From positions 24,574-88,573 of the forward strand of contig JANQRL010000029.1 in the NCBI GenBank assembly GCA_028284605.1: a stretch of 64,000 bases of DNA, given 5' to 3'. Numbering within the stretch: position 1 is the first letter of the stretch; each line of letters starts with the position of its first letter. This DNA is from Paracoccaceae bacterium (GTDB taxonomy: Bacteria; Pseudomonadota; Alphaproteobacteria; Rhodobacterales; Rhodobacteraceae). The notes beneath the pieces were generated by a model. The model was not told the origin of the DNA, ran no database searches, and saw only the letters and a program-made list of their open reading frames with translations. A program made the translations under genes and the position numbers. Of the stretch, positions 1-7,988 are shown in pieces.

Positions 1-365
1 TCCTCTATGAAAGCCCGAAGCGGGTTAGGGGAGTGTTAGGTGATTTGTGCGAGGTCTTGGGGGCGGACCGGCAGGCGGCGCTCTGCCGGGAACTGACGAA
101 GCGATTCGAAGAGGTGGCGCGCGGCACGCTATCGGACTTGCGGGCCCTGGCCGATGACCGGGTCCTCAAGGGAGAGATCGTTCTGGTCGTGGACCGGACG
201 GACGGGCGCGCCGCGCCGAGTGAGGACATGGAGACGGAACTGAAGAGGGCCCTCGAAACCATGCCGCTGAAAGAGGCGGTGACAGCGGTCTCCGGCGCCC
301 TCGGCCTGCCGCGCCGGCAGGTCTATCAGGCCGCGCTCGATCTGAGGAAAGGGTCAGGGACATGA
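1..365 (+). CDS. rsmI: 16S rRNA (cytidine-2'-O)-methyltransferase RsmI, C-terminal part
   Basis: The open frame enters from the left edge (first full codon at position 3) and reads LYESPKRV...DLCEVLGADRQAALCRELTKR, the conserved YESPxR region and C-terminal half of RsmI, which 2'-O-methylates C1402 in the decoding centre of 16S rRNA using SAM. It continues through an acidic GEIVLVV segment and a helical tail with VSGALGLPRRQVYQAAL, as in family C-termini. The N-terminal SAM-binding part is outside the window. The stop overlaps the start of the next gene (ATGA), and rsmI-yraN is a common pair in alphaproteobacteria. Confidence 0.9.
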   Translation, partial: LYESPKRVRGVLGDLCEVLGADRQAALCRELTKRFEEVARGTLSDLRALADDRVLKGEIVLVVDRTDGRAAPSEDMETELKRALETMPLKEAVTAVSGALGLPRRQVYQAALDLRKGSGT

Positions 366-718
366 CCGGTTGCGTCTCCTACCATGCCGGCCTTTCGGCC
401 GAAGACAGCGTGGCGCGCGACTATACCCGCCGCGGCCGTCCGGTGATTTCGCGGCGCTGGCGCGGACAATCGGGCGAGATCGATCTGGTGGCGCGCGACG
501 GCGAGGGGCTGATTTTCATCGAGGTCAAGAAGAGCCGGAGCCATGCCCGCGCCGCCGAACGCCTGACCAGCCGGCAGATGGACCGGATCGCCGCCTCGGC
601 GTCTGAATTCCTCGCCGGAGAGCCCAGGGGGCAATTGACGGATGTGCGCTTCGATCTGGCCACCGTCGATCAGACCGGCAGCGTCCGGGTGCTGGAGAAC
701 GCCTTCGGCCATTTCTAG
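362..718 (+). CDS. yraN: YraN family (UPF0102) putative endonuclease
   Basis: The 118-residue protein has the UPF0102 core: an ARDYTRRGRPVISRRWRG segment near residue 20, then GEIDLVARDGEGLIFIEVKKS at about 38-59. That Glu-Asp...Glu-x-Lys arrangement is the PD-(D/E)XK nuclease signature. Length is normal for the family. The cellular role of YraN is not firmly known; a link to recombination or Holliday junction processing has been suggested from fold alone. The ATG overlaps the rsmI stop, so the two are translationally coupled. Confidence 0.88.
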   Translation: MTGCVSYHAGLSAEDSVARDYTRRGRPVISRRWRGQSGEIDLVARDGEGLIFIEVKKSRSHARAAERLTSRQMDRIAASASEFLAGEPRGQLTDVRFDLATVDQTGSVRVLENAFGHF

Positions 719-798
719 GTGTGCCCGAGCCGCGGCATTGAACCTCTCCGGCCGGTGGGCCATTGAAGGGGCGACGCCAGCGCCGGAGCCTGCCCGAG

Positions 799-1743
799 AT
801 GTCCCTCAAAATCGCCTTTCAGATGGACCCGATCGGTCCCATCGACATCGATGCCGACAGCACCTTCCGGATCGCCGAAGAGGCCCAGGCGCGGGGCCAC
901 GCGCTCTTCTACTACACGCCGGACCAGATCGCCTGGGACGAGACCCGGGTGACCGCCACCGGCTGGCCGCTTGAGGTGCAGCGCGTCCGGGGCGATCATT
1001 TCCGGCTTGGTGACCGCCGCACCGCCGATCTCTCGGAGTTCGATGTGGTCTGGCTCCGCCAGGACCCGCCCTTCGACATGTCCTACATCACGACGACCCA
1101 TCTTCTGGACCTGGTCCACCCGGAGACGCTCGTCGTCAATGATCCGTTCTGGGTTCGCAACGCGCCGGAAAAGCTCCTCGTCCTGCAATTCCCGGACCTG
1201 ACCCCGCCCACCACCATCGCCCGCGACCTCGACACGCTCCGCGCCTTCCGCGCGCGCCACGGCGACATCATCGTCAAGCCGCTTTACGGGAATGGCGGTT
1301 CGGGCGTGTTCAAGCTGAAGGCCGGCGACAGCAACCTGGCCTCGCTCTACGAGATGTTCACCGCGATGAACCGCGAACCGCTGATCGCCCAGGCGTTCCT
1401 GCCCGCCGTGGCCAAGGGCGACAAGCGGGTGATCCTGGTCGACGGCGAGCCGGTGGGCGCCATCAACCGGGTCCCGGCGGCGGGCGAGACCCGCTCCAAC
1501 CTCCATGTCGGTGGCCGCGCCGAGCCTGCGCCGCTCACCGAGCGCGACCGTGAGATCTGCGCCCGGATCGGCCCGTTCCTGCGCGAGAAGGGTCAGGTTT
1601 TCGTCGGGATCGACGTGATCGGCGACTGGCTGACCGAGATCAACCTGACCTCGCCCACCGGTATTCAGGAGCTGGAACGGTTCGACGGGATCAATGTCGC
1701 GGGCATGATCTGGGAGGCCATCGAGCGGCGCCGGGCGGCATAA
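799..1743 (+). CDS. gshB: Glutathione synthetase
   Basis: The enzyme joins gamma-glutamylcysteine and glycine with ATP, the last step of glutathione synthesis in the cytosol. The N-terminus [20 protein letters not shown] matches the family start, so ATG 799 is preferred over an upstream in-frame ATG at 763, which adds 12 atypical residues. ATP-grasp features follow: [15 protein letters not shown] (about residue 163), the [18 protein letters not shown] strand, and [26 protein letters not shown] near the C-terminus. The 314-residue length is standard. Glutathione supply fits the two GST-type enzymes encoded at 3464 and 37104. Confidence 0.95.
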   Translation: MSLKIAFQMDPIGPIDIDADSTFRIAEEAQARGHALFYYTPDQIAWDETRVTATGWPLEVQRVRGDHFRLGDRRTADLSEFDVVWLRQDPPFDMSYITTTHLLDLVHPETLVVNDPFWVRNAPEKLLVLQFPDLTPPTTIARDLDTLRAFRARHGDIIVKPLYGNGGSGVFKLKAGDSNLASLYEMFTAMNREPLIAQAFLPAVAKGDKRVILVDGEPVGAINRVPAAGETRSNLHVGGRAEPAPLTERDREICARIGPFLREKGQVFVGIDVIGDWLTEINLTSPTGIQELERFDGINVAGMIWEAIERRRAA

Positions 1744-1898
1744 CAATTCGCGTCACCTGCGCCGGATTCAGGGCGGCTTGGCCAGCCGCCTGCCCGCAGC
1801 GTGATGCCCGTCCCGGCCTCCAGATGATGCGCCCCTGTCCGCCGGATCCTCGACGGTTGGCAGCCCGGGGCGCGGGCGGTGCACCGTTACGGCGCGCG

Positions 1899-3413
1899 TC
1901 AGACTTCCTTCGAGAGCGCCAGCCGGTAGCTGACCGCCTCGGCCACATGGGGCTGGCGCACATCCTCGGAGCCGTCGAGATCGGCGATGGTCCGCGCAAG
2001 TCTCAGCACCCGGTGATAGCCCCGCGCCGAGAGCCCGAACCGCTCCGCCACCCGGGTCAGCAGCGCCCGGCCCCCGTCGTCGGGCGTCGCCACCTCCTCC
2101 AGCCGCTCGCCCTGCAGATCGGCGTTGAGCCGCGGCCCCTCCAGTCCGTCGAACCGCGCCGCCTGCCGCGCCCGGGCCGCCGCGACCCGTTCCGCGACGG
2201 TCGCCGAACTCTCCCCGGAGGCAGGCTGATCGAGATCGGTATAGGCCACGGGCGGCATCTCGACCCGCAGGTCGAACCGATCCATCAGCGGCCCCGAGAT
2301 ACGGCCCAGGTAATCCTCGCCGCAGATCGGCGCCCGGGCGCAGGCGCGGGCCGGATCGCTCAGATACCCGCAACGGCAGGGATTAGCGGCGGCCACCAGC
2401 ATGAACCGGCAGGGATAGCGGATATGGGCGTTGGCGCGGGCCACGATCACCTCCCCGGTCTCGATGGGTTGGCGCAGGGTTTCGAGCACGGGCCGGGGGA
2501 ATTCCGGGAACTCGTCCATGAAGAGCACGCCGTTATGGGCGAGGCTGATCTCGCCGGGCTTGGCGCCGCGCCCGCCGCCGACGATGGCGGCCATCGATGC
2601 GGTATGGTGCGGCTCGCGGAACGGGCGGACCCGGCTGATCCCGCCCTCGTCGAGGAGGCCCGCGAGGGAGTGGATCATCGAGGTTTCGAGCGCCTCGAAC
2701 GCCTCCAAAGGCGGCAGGATACCGGGCAGGCGCGCGGCGAGCATGGATTTGCCCGAGCCTGGCGTGCCGACCATCATCATGTGATGCCGCCCGGCGGCGG
2801 CGATTTCCAGGGCGCGCTTGGCGCGTTCCTGCCCCCGCACATCGCGCAGGTCGCGCGCCGCCGGATCGCCGGTGACTTCGCCCGGCTCGGCCGGCGGCAA
2901 CACCGACTGGCCTTTATAGTGCCGGATCACCTCCGCCAGGGAGCCCGCGCCATAGACATCGCAGGCCCCGACCCAGGCCGCCTCGGCGCCGCAGGCTTTG
3001 GGGCAGAGGAGCGACCGGCTCTCCTCCGCCGCGGCCATGGCCGAGGGCAGGGCGCCGATCACCGGCACCAGCGTGCCGTCGAGGGAAAGCTCGCCCAGCG
3101 CCACCGTCTCGGCCACGCTGTCGGGGGGTAACACGTCGAGTGCGGCCAGGAGCGACATCGCGATCGGCAGATCGAAATGGGAGCCTTCCTTGGGCAGATC
3201 CGCGGGCGAGAGGTTCACCGTGATCCGCTTCGACGGCAGCGCGATGGCGAGAGAGGTCAGGGCAGCGCGCACCCGCTCCCGCGCCTCGCTCACCGCCTTG
3301 TCGGGGAGGCCCACGATAGAGAAGGCCGGCACGCCGGGGGTGATCGCGCATTGCACCTCGACAGGCCGCGCCTCGACCCCCTCGAAGGCCACCGTATAGG
3401 CCGATGCCGTCAT
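1899..3413 (-). CDS. comM: ComM/YifB family Mg-chelatase-like AAA+ ATPase
   Basis: The 504-residue protein begins with the family N-terminal domain (VEVQCAITPGVPAFSIVGLP, then SEARERVRAAL and KRITVNLSPADLPKEGSHFDL). A Walker A, GTPGSGKSMLAARL, lies at about residues 215-225. It is followed by the LFMDEFPEF Walker B, an RFDLRVEMP segment, and the C-terminal SYRLALS end. ComM is a hexameric helicase that drives branch migration of D-loops during natural transformation in Vibrio and Acinetobacter; in alphaproteobacteria the role is inferred. The C-terminal CRCGYLSDPARACARAP segment holds the Cys residues typical of the family. It is transcribed against gshB and has no close partner. Confidence 0.93.
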   Translation of the reverse strand: MTASAYTVAFEGVEARPVEVQCAITPGVPAFSIVGLPDKAVSEARERVRAALTSLAIALPSKRITVNLSPADLPKEGSHFDLPIAMSLLAALDVLPPDSVAETVALGELSLDGTLVPVIGALPSAMAAAEESRSLLCPKACGAEAAWVGACDVYGAGSLAEVIRHYKGQSVLPPAEPGEVTGDPAARDLRDVRGQERAKRALEIAAAGRHHMMMVGTPGSGKSMLAARLPGILPPLEAFEALETSMIHSLAGLLDEGGISRVRPFREPHHTASMAAIVGGGRGAKPGEISLAHNGVLFMDEFPEFPRPVLETLRQPIETGEVIVARANAHIRYPCRFMLVAAANPCRCGYLSDPARACARAPICGEDYLGRISGPLMDRFDLRVEMPPVAYTDLDQPASGESSATVAERVAAARARQAARFDGLEGPRLNADLQGERLEEVATPDDGGRALLTRVAERFGLSARGYHRVLRLARTIADLDGSEDVRQPHVAEAVSYRLALSKEV

Positions 3414-3463
3414 CTCCGCGCGTCCTTTCGCAAGCGAACGGTTAACGGGTACTGACCGCGGGT

Positions 3464-4168
3464 TTAGGAATGGTTAACGGGCGCGCCGCGCTCCGGCATC
3501 GGGAAGGGCAGGCGCGGCAGGCCGATCTCGTATTGCGGGACCTCCGTGTCCGTGGCGAGCCCGGCGTCGCGCCAGTCCTGCACCTCCGGCAGGGCCAGAA
3601 GCCGATCCGCATAGGCCCGCGCCTCCGCCGTGACCGGCAGACCGTAGCCCGCGATCCGCGCCGCGACGGGGGTGAAGAAGACATCCGCGAGGCTGTAGGC
3701 CCCGAAGAGAAACGGCCCGCCGGAGCCGTCAAGCGCATGGGTCCAGAGCGCCTCGAGCCGCGCCAGATCGGCGCGAACCGAGGCGTCGGGCACGAACCCG
3801 TCCCAGGCGGTCCGGAAATTCATCGGGCAGGCGCCGCGGAGCGCGGCGAAGCCCGAATGCATCTCGGCCACAAGGCTCATCGCCTCCGCCCGCGCCCCGG
3901 GCGCCTCGGGAAGCAGGCCCTTCTCCGGGAACGCCTCGGCCAGATGCCAGGCGATGGCGAGACTGTCGCTCAGCACCCCGCCGTCGGGGGTCTTGGCCGC
4001 CGGCACCGTGGAGCCGCCGGAGAAGGCACTCACCTTCTCGGCGAACCCGTCGGTATAGAAGACGACATGGCGGAGCGTCACGGGAATGTCCCAGACGGCG
4101 AAGGGCAGCCAGCCCCGCAGCGACCAGCTCGAATAGCTGCGCTGCCCGATCATCAGTTCGTAGGTCAT
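3464..4168 (-). CDS. Glutathione S-transferase family protein
   Basis: A 234-residue cytosolic GST. The N-terminal thioredoxin-like half starts MTYELMIGQRSYSSWSLRGW, where the Ser pair near residues 11-13 occupies the position that activates the glutathione thiol. GSTVPAAKTPDGGVLSDSLAIAWHLAE follows, corresponding to the cis-Pro and glutathione-binding loop. The C-terminal helical half contains FLFGAYSLADVFFTPVAARI, the N-capping box and hydrophobic staple region. The substrate is unknown. The gene is single, followed by comM after a short gap, with a copy of the intergenic repeat upstream. Confidence 0.88.
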   Translation of the reverse strand: MTYELMIGQRSYSSWSLRGWLPFAVWDIPVTLRHVVFYTDGFAEKVSAFSGGSTVPAAKTPDGGVLSDSLAIAWHLAEAFPEKGLLPEAPGARAEAMSLVAEMHSGFAALRGACPMNFRTAWDGFVPDASVRADLARLEALWTHALDGSGGPFLFGAYSLADVFFTPVAARIAGYGLPVTAEARAYADRLLALPEVQDWRDAGLATDTEVPQYEIGLPRLPFPMPERGAPVNHS

Positions 4169-4280
4169 GGGGGGAACGGAGCATGTAGGCGGCAGGCGCG
4201 TCCAACGACAATGGGTGATGGTGGGGATCAGCGTCAGCGATGAGCCTCAGTTGAGATCGTCTTTCCGCGCGCACGTTTGT

Positions 4281-4540
4281 TCTCCTTCCCCGCCCGAATA
4301 GCGCCGAAGGCGCCGGGGTTGTCATTGGTTGCGCCATTGGTCCGAGCGACCAATGACGACGACAGACCGATCCGTCGCACCGGAGGTGCGCCACTTTGGG
4401 TCGGCACGCCTCCGGCGTGACGGGCTGGCGATTTGGTTGGGTTGGGCGCATAGCTCGGCGCGGGGGACGTGCTTGGCTGCTATAAAGCGCTGTCGCTCGA
4501 ACGGAAGATCGCCATCCCCCGGTCTGTCGATGCCCGGCTT
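4281..4540 (+). repeat. Dispersed modular intergenic repeat, copy 1
   Basis: One of four related intergenic sequences (others at 11209, 52719 and 62866). It opens with CCCCGCCCGAATAGCG and a GCGCC-GAA-GGCGC hairpin. It then has a nested hairpin module with CATTGGTC/GACCAATG arms (about 4322-4355), small hairpins CACC-GGA-GGTG and CACGCC-TCC-GGCGTG, and TTGGCTGCTATAAAGCGC. It ends CCGGTCTGTCGATGCCCGGC at 4519-4538, the inverted partner of the start of the core. It lies between the divergent side of gst and the 3' end of cobU. No conserved protein reading frame runs through the four copies. Confidence 0.85.
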
Positions 4541-4589
4541 AGGTGGTGCCCGGCAGCATTGAGACGGGCTCCAGTGCGTGATCAGAGGT

Positions 4590-5141
4590 CTACCGCGACG
4601 TGCCCGCCTGAAAGCCCTGGGGCAGCGCCCCCTTCAGCACCTGCGGCAGCCCGGCCGTCACCGACACGACCAGCGAGGCCTCCGCCGCGAGCGCCTGGTT
4701 CAGCGCGCCGCTGGCATCCCGGAACGCCCGCGCCTCGGGGTCTTCGGGCGTCGGGCCCTGGCCGATCTCGTTGGTCACGACGAGCACCCGGGCCTCCGCC
4801 GCCGCCAGCGCACCGAGCAGCGCCTCTGCCGCCCCAGCGGCCCTGCCGCCGGCGCGCAGGTGATTGGCCAGCCACAGTGTCGCGCAATCGAGCAGCACGA
4901 TGTGCTCGGGGTCCACCGCGGCCAGCGCCCGGGCGATCTCCAGGGGCTCCTCTACCGTGGTCCAGGACTTGCCCCGGCTGGCGCGATGGGCGTCGATCCG
5001 CTGCCGCATGAACGCATCATCGGCCTCGGCGGTGGCGAGATAGGTCCGCGCCCGGCCGGCATGGATGACGAGGCTCTCCGCAAAGCCGGTCTTCCCCGAG
5101 GCCGCACCGCCGATCACAAGGCTGAGTTTCTGCAAGGCCAT
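4590..5141 (-). CDS. cobU: Bifunctional adenosylcobinamide kinase / adenosylcobinamide-phosphate guanylyltransferase
   Basis: A 183-residue CobU/CobP enzyme that phosphorylates adenosylcobinamide and then transfers GMP to it, in the nucleotide-loop assembly stage of cobalamin synthesis or salvage. The P-loop VIGGAASGKTGFAE is at residues 9-22. RTYLATAEADDAFMRQRIDAH, with the His that takes the guanylyl group, follows near residue 50, then VLLDCATLWLANHL and VLVVTNEIGQGPTPEDPEARAFRD. Length is normal. No other cobalamin gene is adjacent, so it is a stand-alone locus here. It diverges from rpoH, with about 100 bp between starts. Confidence 0.92.
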   Translation of the reverse strand: MALQKLSLVIGGAASGKTGFAESLVIHAGRARTYLATAEADDAFMRQRIDAHRASRGKSWTTVEEPLEIARALAAVDPEHIVLLDCATLWLANHLRAGGRAAGAAEALLGALAAAEARVLVVTNEIGQGPTPEDPEARAFRDASGALNQALAAEASLVVSVTAGLPQVLKGALPQGFQAGTSR

Positions 5142-5160
5142 GGCACGCCTTTCTTAGAAC

Positions 5161-5190
5161 TGATCCAAAACCGCCCCTCGCGCGTAACCA
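5161..5190 (+). promoter_or_regulatory. Candidate sigma-E (RpoE/ECF) type promoter for rpoH
   Basis: TGATCC at 5161-5166 and TAACCA at 5185-5190 are separated by 18 bp, close to the TGATCC-N18-TAAGA pattern described for RpoE targets in Rhodobacter sphaeroides, where rpoHII is a known target. It ends 50 bp before the rpoH ATG. The -35 match is exact, the -10 is partial, and no transcript data are available. Confidence 0.5.
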
Positions 5191-5240
5191 TCCTAAACAA
5201 CACAGTCACAGTTGTTTCGACCGCAGGGGGTTCGATCAGA

Positions 5241-6119
5241 ATGGCACTTGACGGCTTCTCAGACCAGACACTCTCGCGCCGCGCGATGCAGGCGGAGCTT
5301 CTCGACGCGGAAACCGAGCTCGAACTGGCCTATGCCTGGCGCGACCGGCGAGATGAGCGCGCCCTGCATCGGCTGATCACCGCCTATATGCGGCTTGCGA
5401 TCTCCATGGCGGCGAAGTTCAAGCGCTACGGCGCGCCGATGAACGACCTCATTCAGGAGGCCAATCTCGGGCTGATGAAGGCCGCCGACAAGTTCGACCC
5501 GGATCGCGGCGTCCGGTTTTCGACCTATGCGGTGTGGTGGATCAAGGCGTCGATCCAGGACTACGTGATGCGCAACTGGTCCATGGTGCGGACCGGCTCC
5601 ACCTCCTCGCAGAAATCGCTCTTCTTCAACATGCGCCGGGTCCAGGCCCGGCTGGAGCGGGAGGCGGCGGCGGCGGGCAGGCTGCTCGACAAGCACGAGA
5701 TGCGCCAGAAGATCGCGACCGAAGTGGGCGTGCCGCTCCATGATGTCGAGATGATGGAGGGCCGGCTTTCAGGCTCCGACTATTCGCTCAACGCCACGCA
5801 GTCCTCTGAGGACGAAGGTCGCGAGTGGATCGACGCGCTAGAGGACGATGGCGAGCAGGCCGCCGAGCGGGTGGAGAACGCCCATGACACAGAGACCCTG
5901 CGCCAGTGGCTCCTGACCGCGCTCTCGTCGCTCAACGACCGCGAGCAGTTCATTGTCCGCGAGCGGAAGCTGCGCGACGAGCCCCGGACCCTGGAAAGCC
6001 TCGGCAATGAGCTGGGCCTCAGCAAGGAACGGGTGCGTCAGCTTGAGGCGGCGGCGTTCGGCAAGATGCGCAAGAGCCTTGAAGGGCAGTCGCGCGAAGT
6101 GCTGCATTTCCTGGCATGA
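5241..6119 (+). CDS. rpoH: RNA polymerase sigma-32 factor RpoH (RpoHII-like)
   Basis: A 292-residue alternative sigma factor that directs RNA polymerase to stress promoters. Region 2 (LIQEANLGLMKAADKFDP, RFSTYAVWWIKASIQDYVMRNW) and the RpoH box QKSLFFNMRR (about residue 115) identify the sigma-32 family. Region 4, ESLGNELGLSKERVRQLEAAA, is the HTH that reads the -35 element. ATG 5241 gives the usual N-terminus; the open frame extends further upstream but that part is not sigma-like. The candidate sigma-E promoter suggests the RpoHII branch, used in singlet oxygen and oxidative stress in Rhodobacter; that assignment is inferred. The stop overlaps the next small gene. Confidence 0.93.
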   Translation: MALDGFSDQTLSRRAMQAELLDAETELELAYAWRDRRDERALHRLITAYMRLAISMAAKFKRYGAPMNDLIQEANLGLMKAADKFDPDRGVRFSTYAVWWIKASIQDYVMRNWSMVRTGSTSSQKSLFFNMRRVQARLEREAAAAGRLLDKHEMRQKIATEVGVPLHDVEMMEGRLSGSDYSLNATQSSEDEGREWIDALEDDGEQAAERVENAHDTETLRQWLLTALSSLNDREQFIVRERKLRDEPRTLESLGNELGLSKERVRQLEAAAFGKMRKSLEGQSREVLHFLA

Positions 6120-6247
6120 TCCGCGTGCTTCTCCCCGGCTTCCTGATGCTGGCGATCAGCGCGGCCATGGCGGTGTCGCAGGAGACCGCCGGCAGCTTTC
6201 CGAGCCTGACCGATCCCGCCGCGACCCCGGCCACGGCCACCAACTGA
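6116..6247 (+). CDS. Small secreted or membrane peptide, unknown function
   Basis: A 43-residue reading frame starts at ATG 6116, overlapping the rpoH stop (ATGA). It has a short basic start, a hydrophobic stretch (VLLPGFLMLAISAAMAV) like a signal peptide, then SQETAGSFPSLTDPAATP and a polar end. The coupling to rpoH and the clear signal-like N-terminus support a real gene, but I recognise no family. It could also be a short membrane peptide if the signal is not cleaved. Confidence 0.5.
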   Translation: MIRVLLPGFLMLAISAAMAVSQETAGSFPSLTDPAATPATATN

Positions 6248-6319
6248 GCCGCCGCGCGGGGCGTTGCCGCCCCGGTCGCGATTGCCTAGGGTCGGCCCGA
6301 AACCGGGCCGGAGCCCCCC

Positions 6320-7513
6320 ATGCTGTCTGGAAAACGTGTCCTTCTGATCATCGGCGGCGGGATCGCGGCCTATAAGGCGCTCGACCTGATCCGCCGGTTG
6401 AAGGAGCGCGGCGTGGCCGTCACTCCGGTCCTGACCCGGGCCGGAGGGGAGTTCGTGACGCCCCTGTCAGTCTCCGCGCTGGCCGGCGAGAAGGTCCATC
6501 AGCAGCTCTTCGATCTGACCGCCGAGGCGGAGATGGGCCATATCGAACTGTCGCGCTCCGCCGATCTCGTCGTTGTCGCGCCGGCCACCGCCGATCTGAT
6601 GGCGAAGATAGCCGGGGGGCATGCGGACGATCTGGCCTCGACGCTGCTTCTGGCCACCGACACGGCCGTGCTGATCGCGCCGGCGATGAATGTGCGGATG
6701 TGGCAGCACGCGGCGACGCAGCGCAACCTCGCCACGCTCACCGGCGACGGGATCGCGGTCGTGGGTCCGAATGACGGCGACATGGCCTGCGGCGAATACG
6801 GGCCCGGACGGATGGCCGAGCCGCTCGAAATCGTGGCCGCGATCGAGGCGGCGTTCGGTGCAGGGCCGCTTTCGGGCAAGCATGTCATCGTCACCTCCGG
6901 TCCGACCCATGAACCCATCGACCCGGTGCGCTACATCGCCAACCGCTCTTCCGGCGCCCAGGGCGCGGCCCTCGCGGGGGCGCTGACGGCGCTGGGCGCC
7001 CGGGTGAGCTTCGTCACCGGTCCCGCGACGGTGCCGCCGCCGCCCGGCGTCGAGGTCATTGCGGTGGAGACCGCGCGCGAGATGCAGGCGGTGGTGGAGG
7101 CGGCGCTTCCCGCCGATGCCGCCATCTTCGCGGCCGCCGTGGCGGACTGGCACGTCGCCAATGCCGGGGCGCAGAAAATCAAAAAAGGCAAGGATGGTCT
7201 GCCGGAAATTGCCTTGAAGGAAAATCCGGACATTCTGGCGGCTATTGCAGGCCGTTCTGAGAACCGCCCCAATCTGGTCATCGGCTTCGCCGCGGAGACC
7301 GAGAACGTGGCGGAGCACGCCGCCGCCAAACGCGCCCGCAAGGGCTGCGACTGGATCGTCGCCAACGATGTCTCGCCGGAAACCGGGATCATGGGCGGGG
7401 CGGAGAACAAGGTGCTGCTGATCACCGGGGACGGGGCCGAGGACTGGCCGCGGATGTCGAAGGCTGAGGTGGCGGCGCGGCTTGCCCAACGCATCGCCGC
7501 GGCGCTGGCCTGA
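6320..7513 (+). CDS. coaBC: Phosphopantothenoylcysteine decarboxylase / phosphopantothenate-cysteine ligase
   Basis: A 397-residue bifunctional enzyme of coenzyme A synthesis. The N-terminal CoaC flavoprotein half has GGGIAAYKALDLIRRL, the PAMNVRMW active-site motif (about residue 120) and the flexible flap CGEYGPGRMAEP with its catalytic Cys. The CoaB half starts at VIVTSGPTHEPIDPVRYIAN (about 193) and contains KIKKGKDGLPEIALKENPDI, the cysteine and nucleotide binding region. Length is normal. dut and the MoeB-like gene follow closely, as in other Rhodobacteraceae. Confidence 0.95.
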   Translation: MLSGKRVLLIIGGGIAAYKALDLIRRLKERGVAVTPVLTRAGGEFVTPLSVSALAGEKVHQQLFDLTAEAEMGHIELSRSADLVVVAPATADLMAKIAGGHADDLASTLLLATDTAVLIAPAMNVRMWQHAATQRNLATLTGDGIAVVGPNDGDMACGEYGPGRMAEPLEIVAAIEAAFGAGPLSGKHVIVTSGPTHEPIDPVRYIANRSSGAQGAALAGALTALGARVSFVTGPATVPPPPGVEVIAVETAREMQAVVEAALPADAAIFAAAVADWHVANAGAQKIKKGKDGLPEIALKENPDILAAIAGRSENRPNLVIGFAAETENVAEHAAAKRARKGCDWIVANDVSPETGIMGGAENKVLLITGDGAEDWPRMSKAEVAARLAQRIAAALA

Positions 7514-7535
7514 GCCGCGTCCGATGGAGGCGCCC

Positions 7536-7988
7536 ATGACCATTATCCGCTTTGAATGGTTGCCCGACGCCGACCGGAGCCTCGGCCTGCCCGCCTATGC
7601 CACGCCAGGCGCCGCCGGGGCCGATCTCTGCGCCAACTTCCCCGACCGGGGCGTCAGGATGCTGGAACCCGGCGCGCGGGCGCTGATCCCGACCGGCCTG
7701 CGGCTCGCGATCCCGGAAGGCTACGAGGTGCAGGTCCGGCCCCGCTCCGGCCTGGCGCTGAACTACGGGATCACCCTGCCCAACGCGCCCGGCACCATCG
7801 ACAGCGATTATCGCGGCCCGCTCGGGGTGATCCTGCTCAATGCGGGCTCGGAATCCGTCGAGATCGGCCATGGCGACCGGATCGCCCAGATGGTGGTGGC
7901 ACCGGTCGTGCAGGCGCGGTTCGAGGCGGTCGAGGGGCTCGATGACACGACGCGCGGCGGGGGCGGTTTCGGGTCCACCGGGCGATGA
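7536..7988 (+). CDS. dut: dUTP diphosphatase
   Basis: The trimeric enzyme hydrolyses dUTP to dUMP, keeping uracil out of DNA and supplying dTMP synthesis. All five motifs are visible in 150 residues: ATPGAAGADLCA, PRSGLALNYGI, NAPGTIDSDYRGPLGVILLN, GDRIAQMVV and the C-terminal RGGGGFGSTG. ATG 7536, preceded by GGAGG at 7527-7531, gives the usual start; the longer open frame upstream overlaps the coaBC end without family likeness. The stop overlaps the next start (ATGA), so the next gene is coupled. Confidence 0.95.
   Translation: MTIIRFEWLPDADRSLGLPAYATPGAAGADLCANFPDRGVRMLEPGARALIPTGLRLAIPEGYEVQVRPRSGLALNYGITLPNAPGTIDSDYRGPLGVILLNAGSESVEIGHGDRIAQMVVAPVVQARFEAVEGLDDTTRGGGGFGSTGR

Noticed and set aside
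715..1746. 343-codon minus frame across gshB
   Set aside because: Shadow of gshB; no domain and the plus-strand gene is certain.
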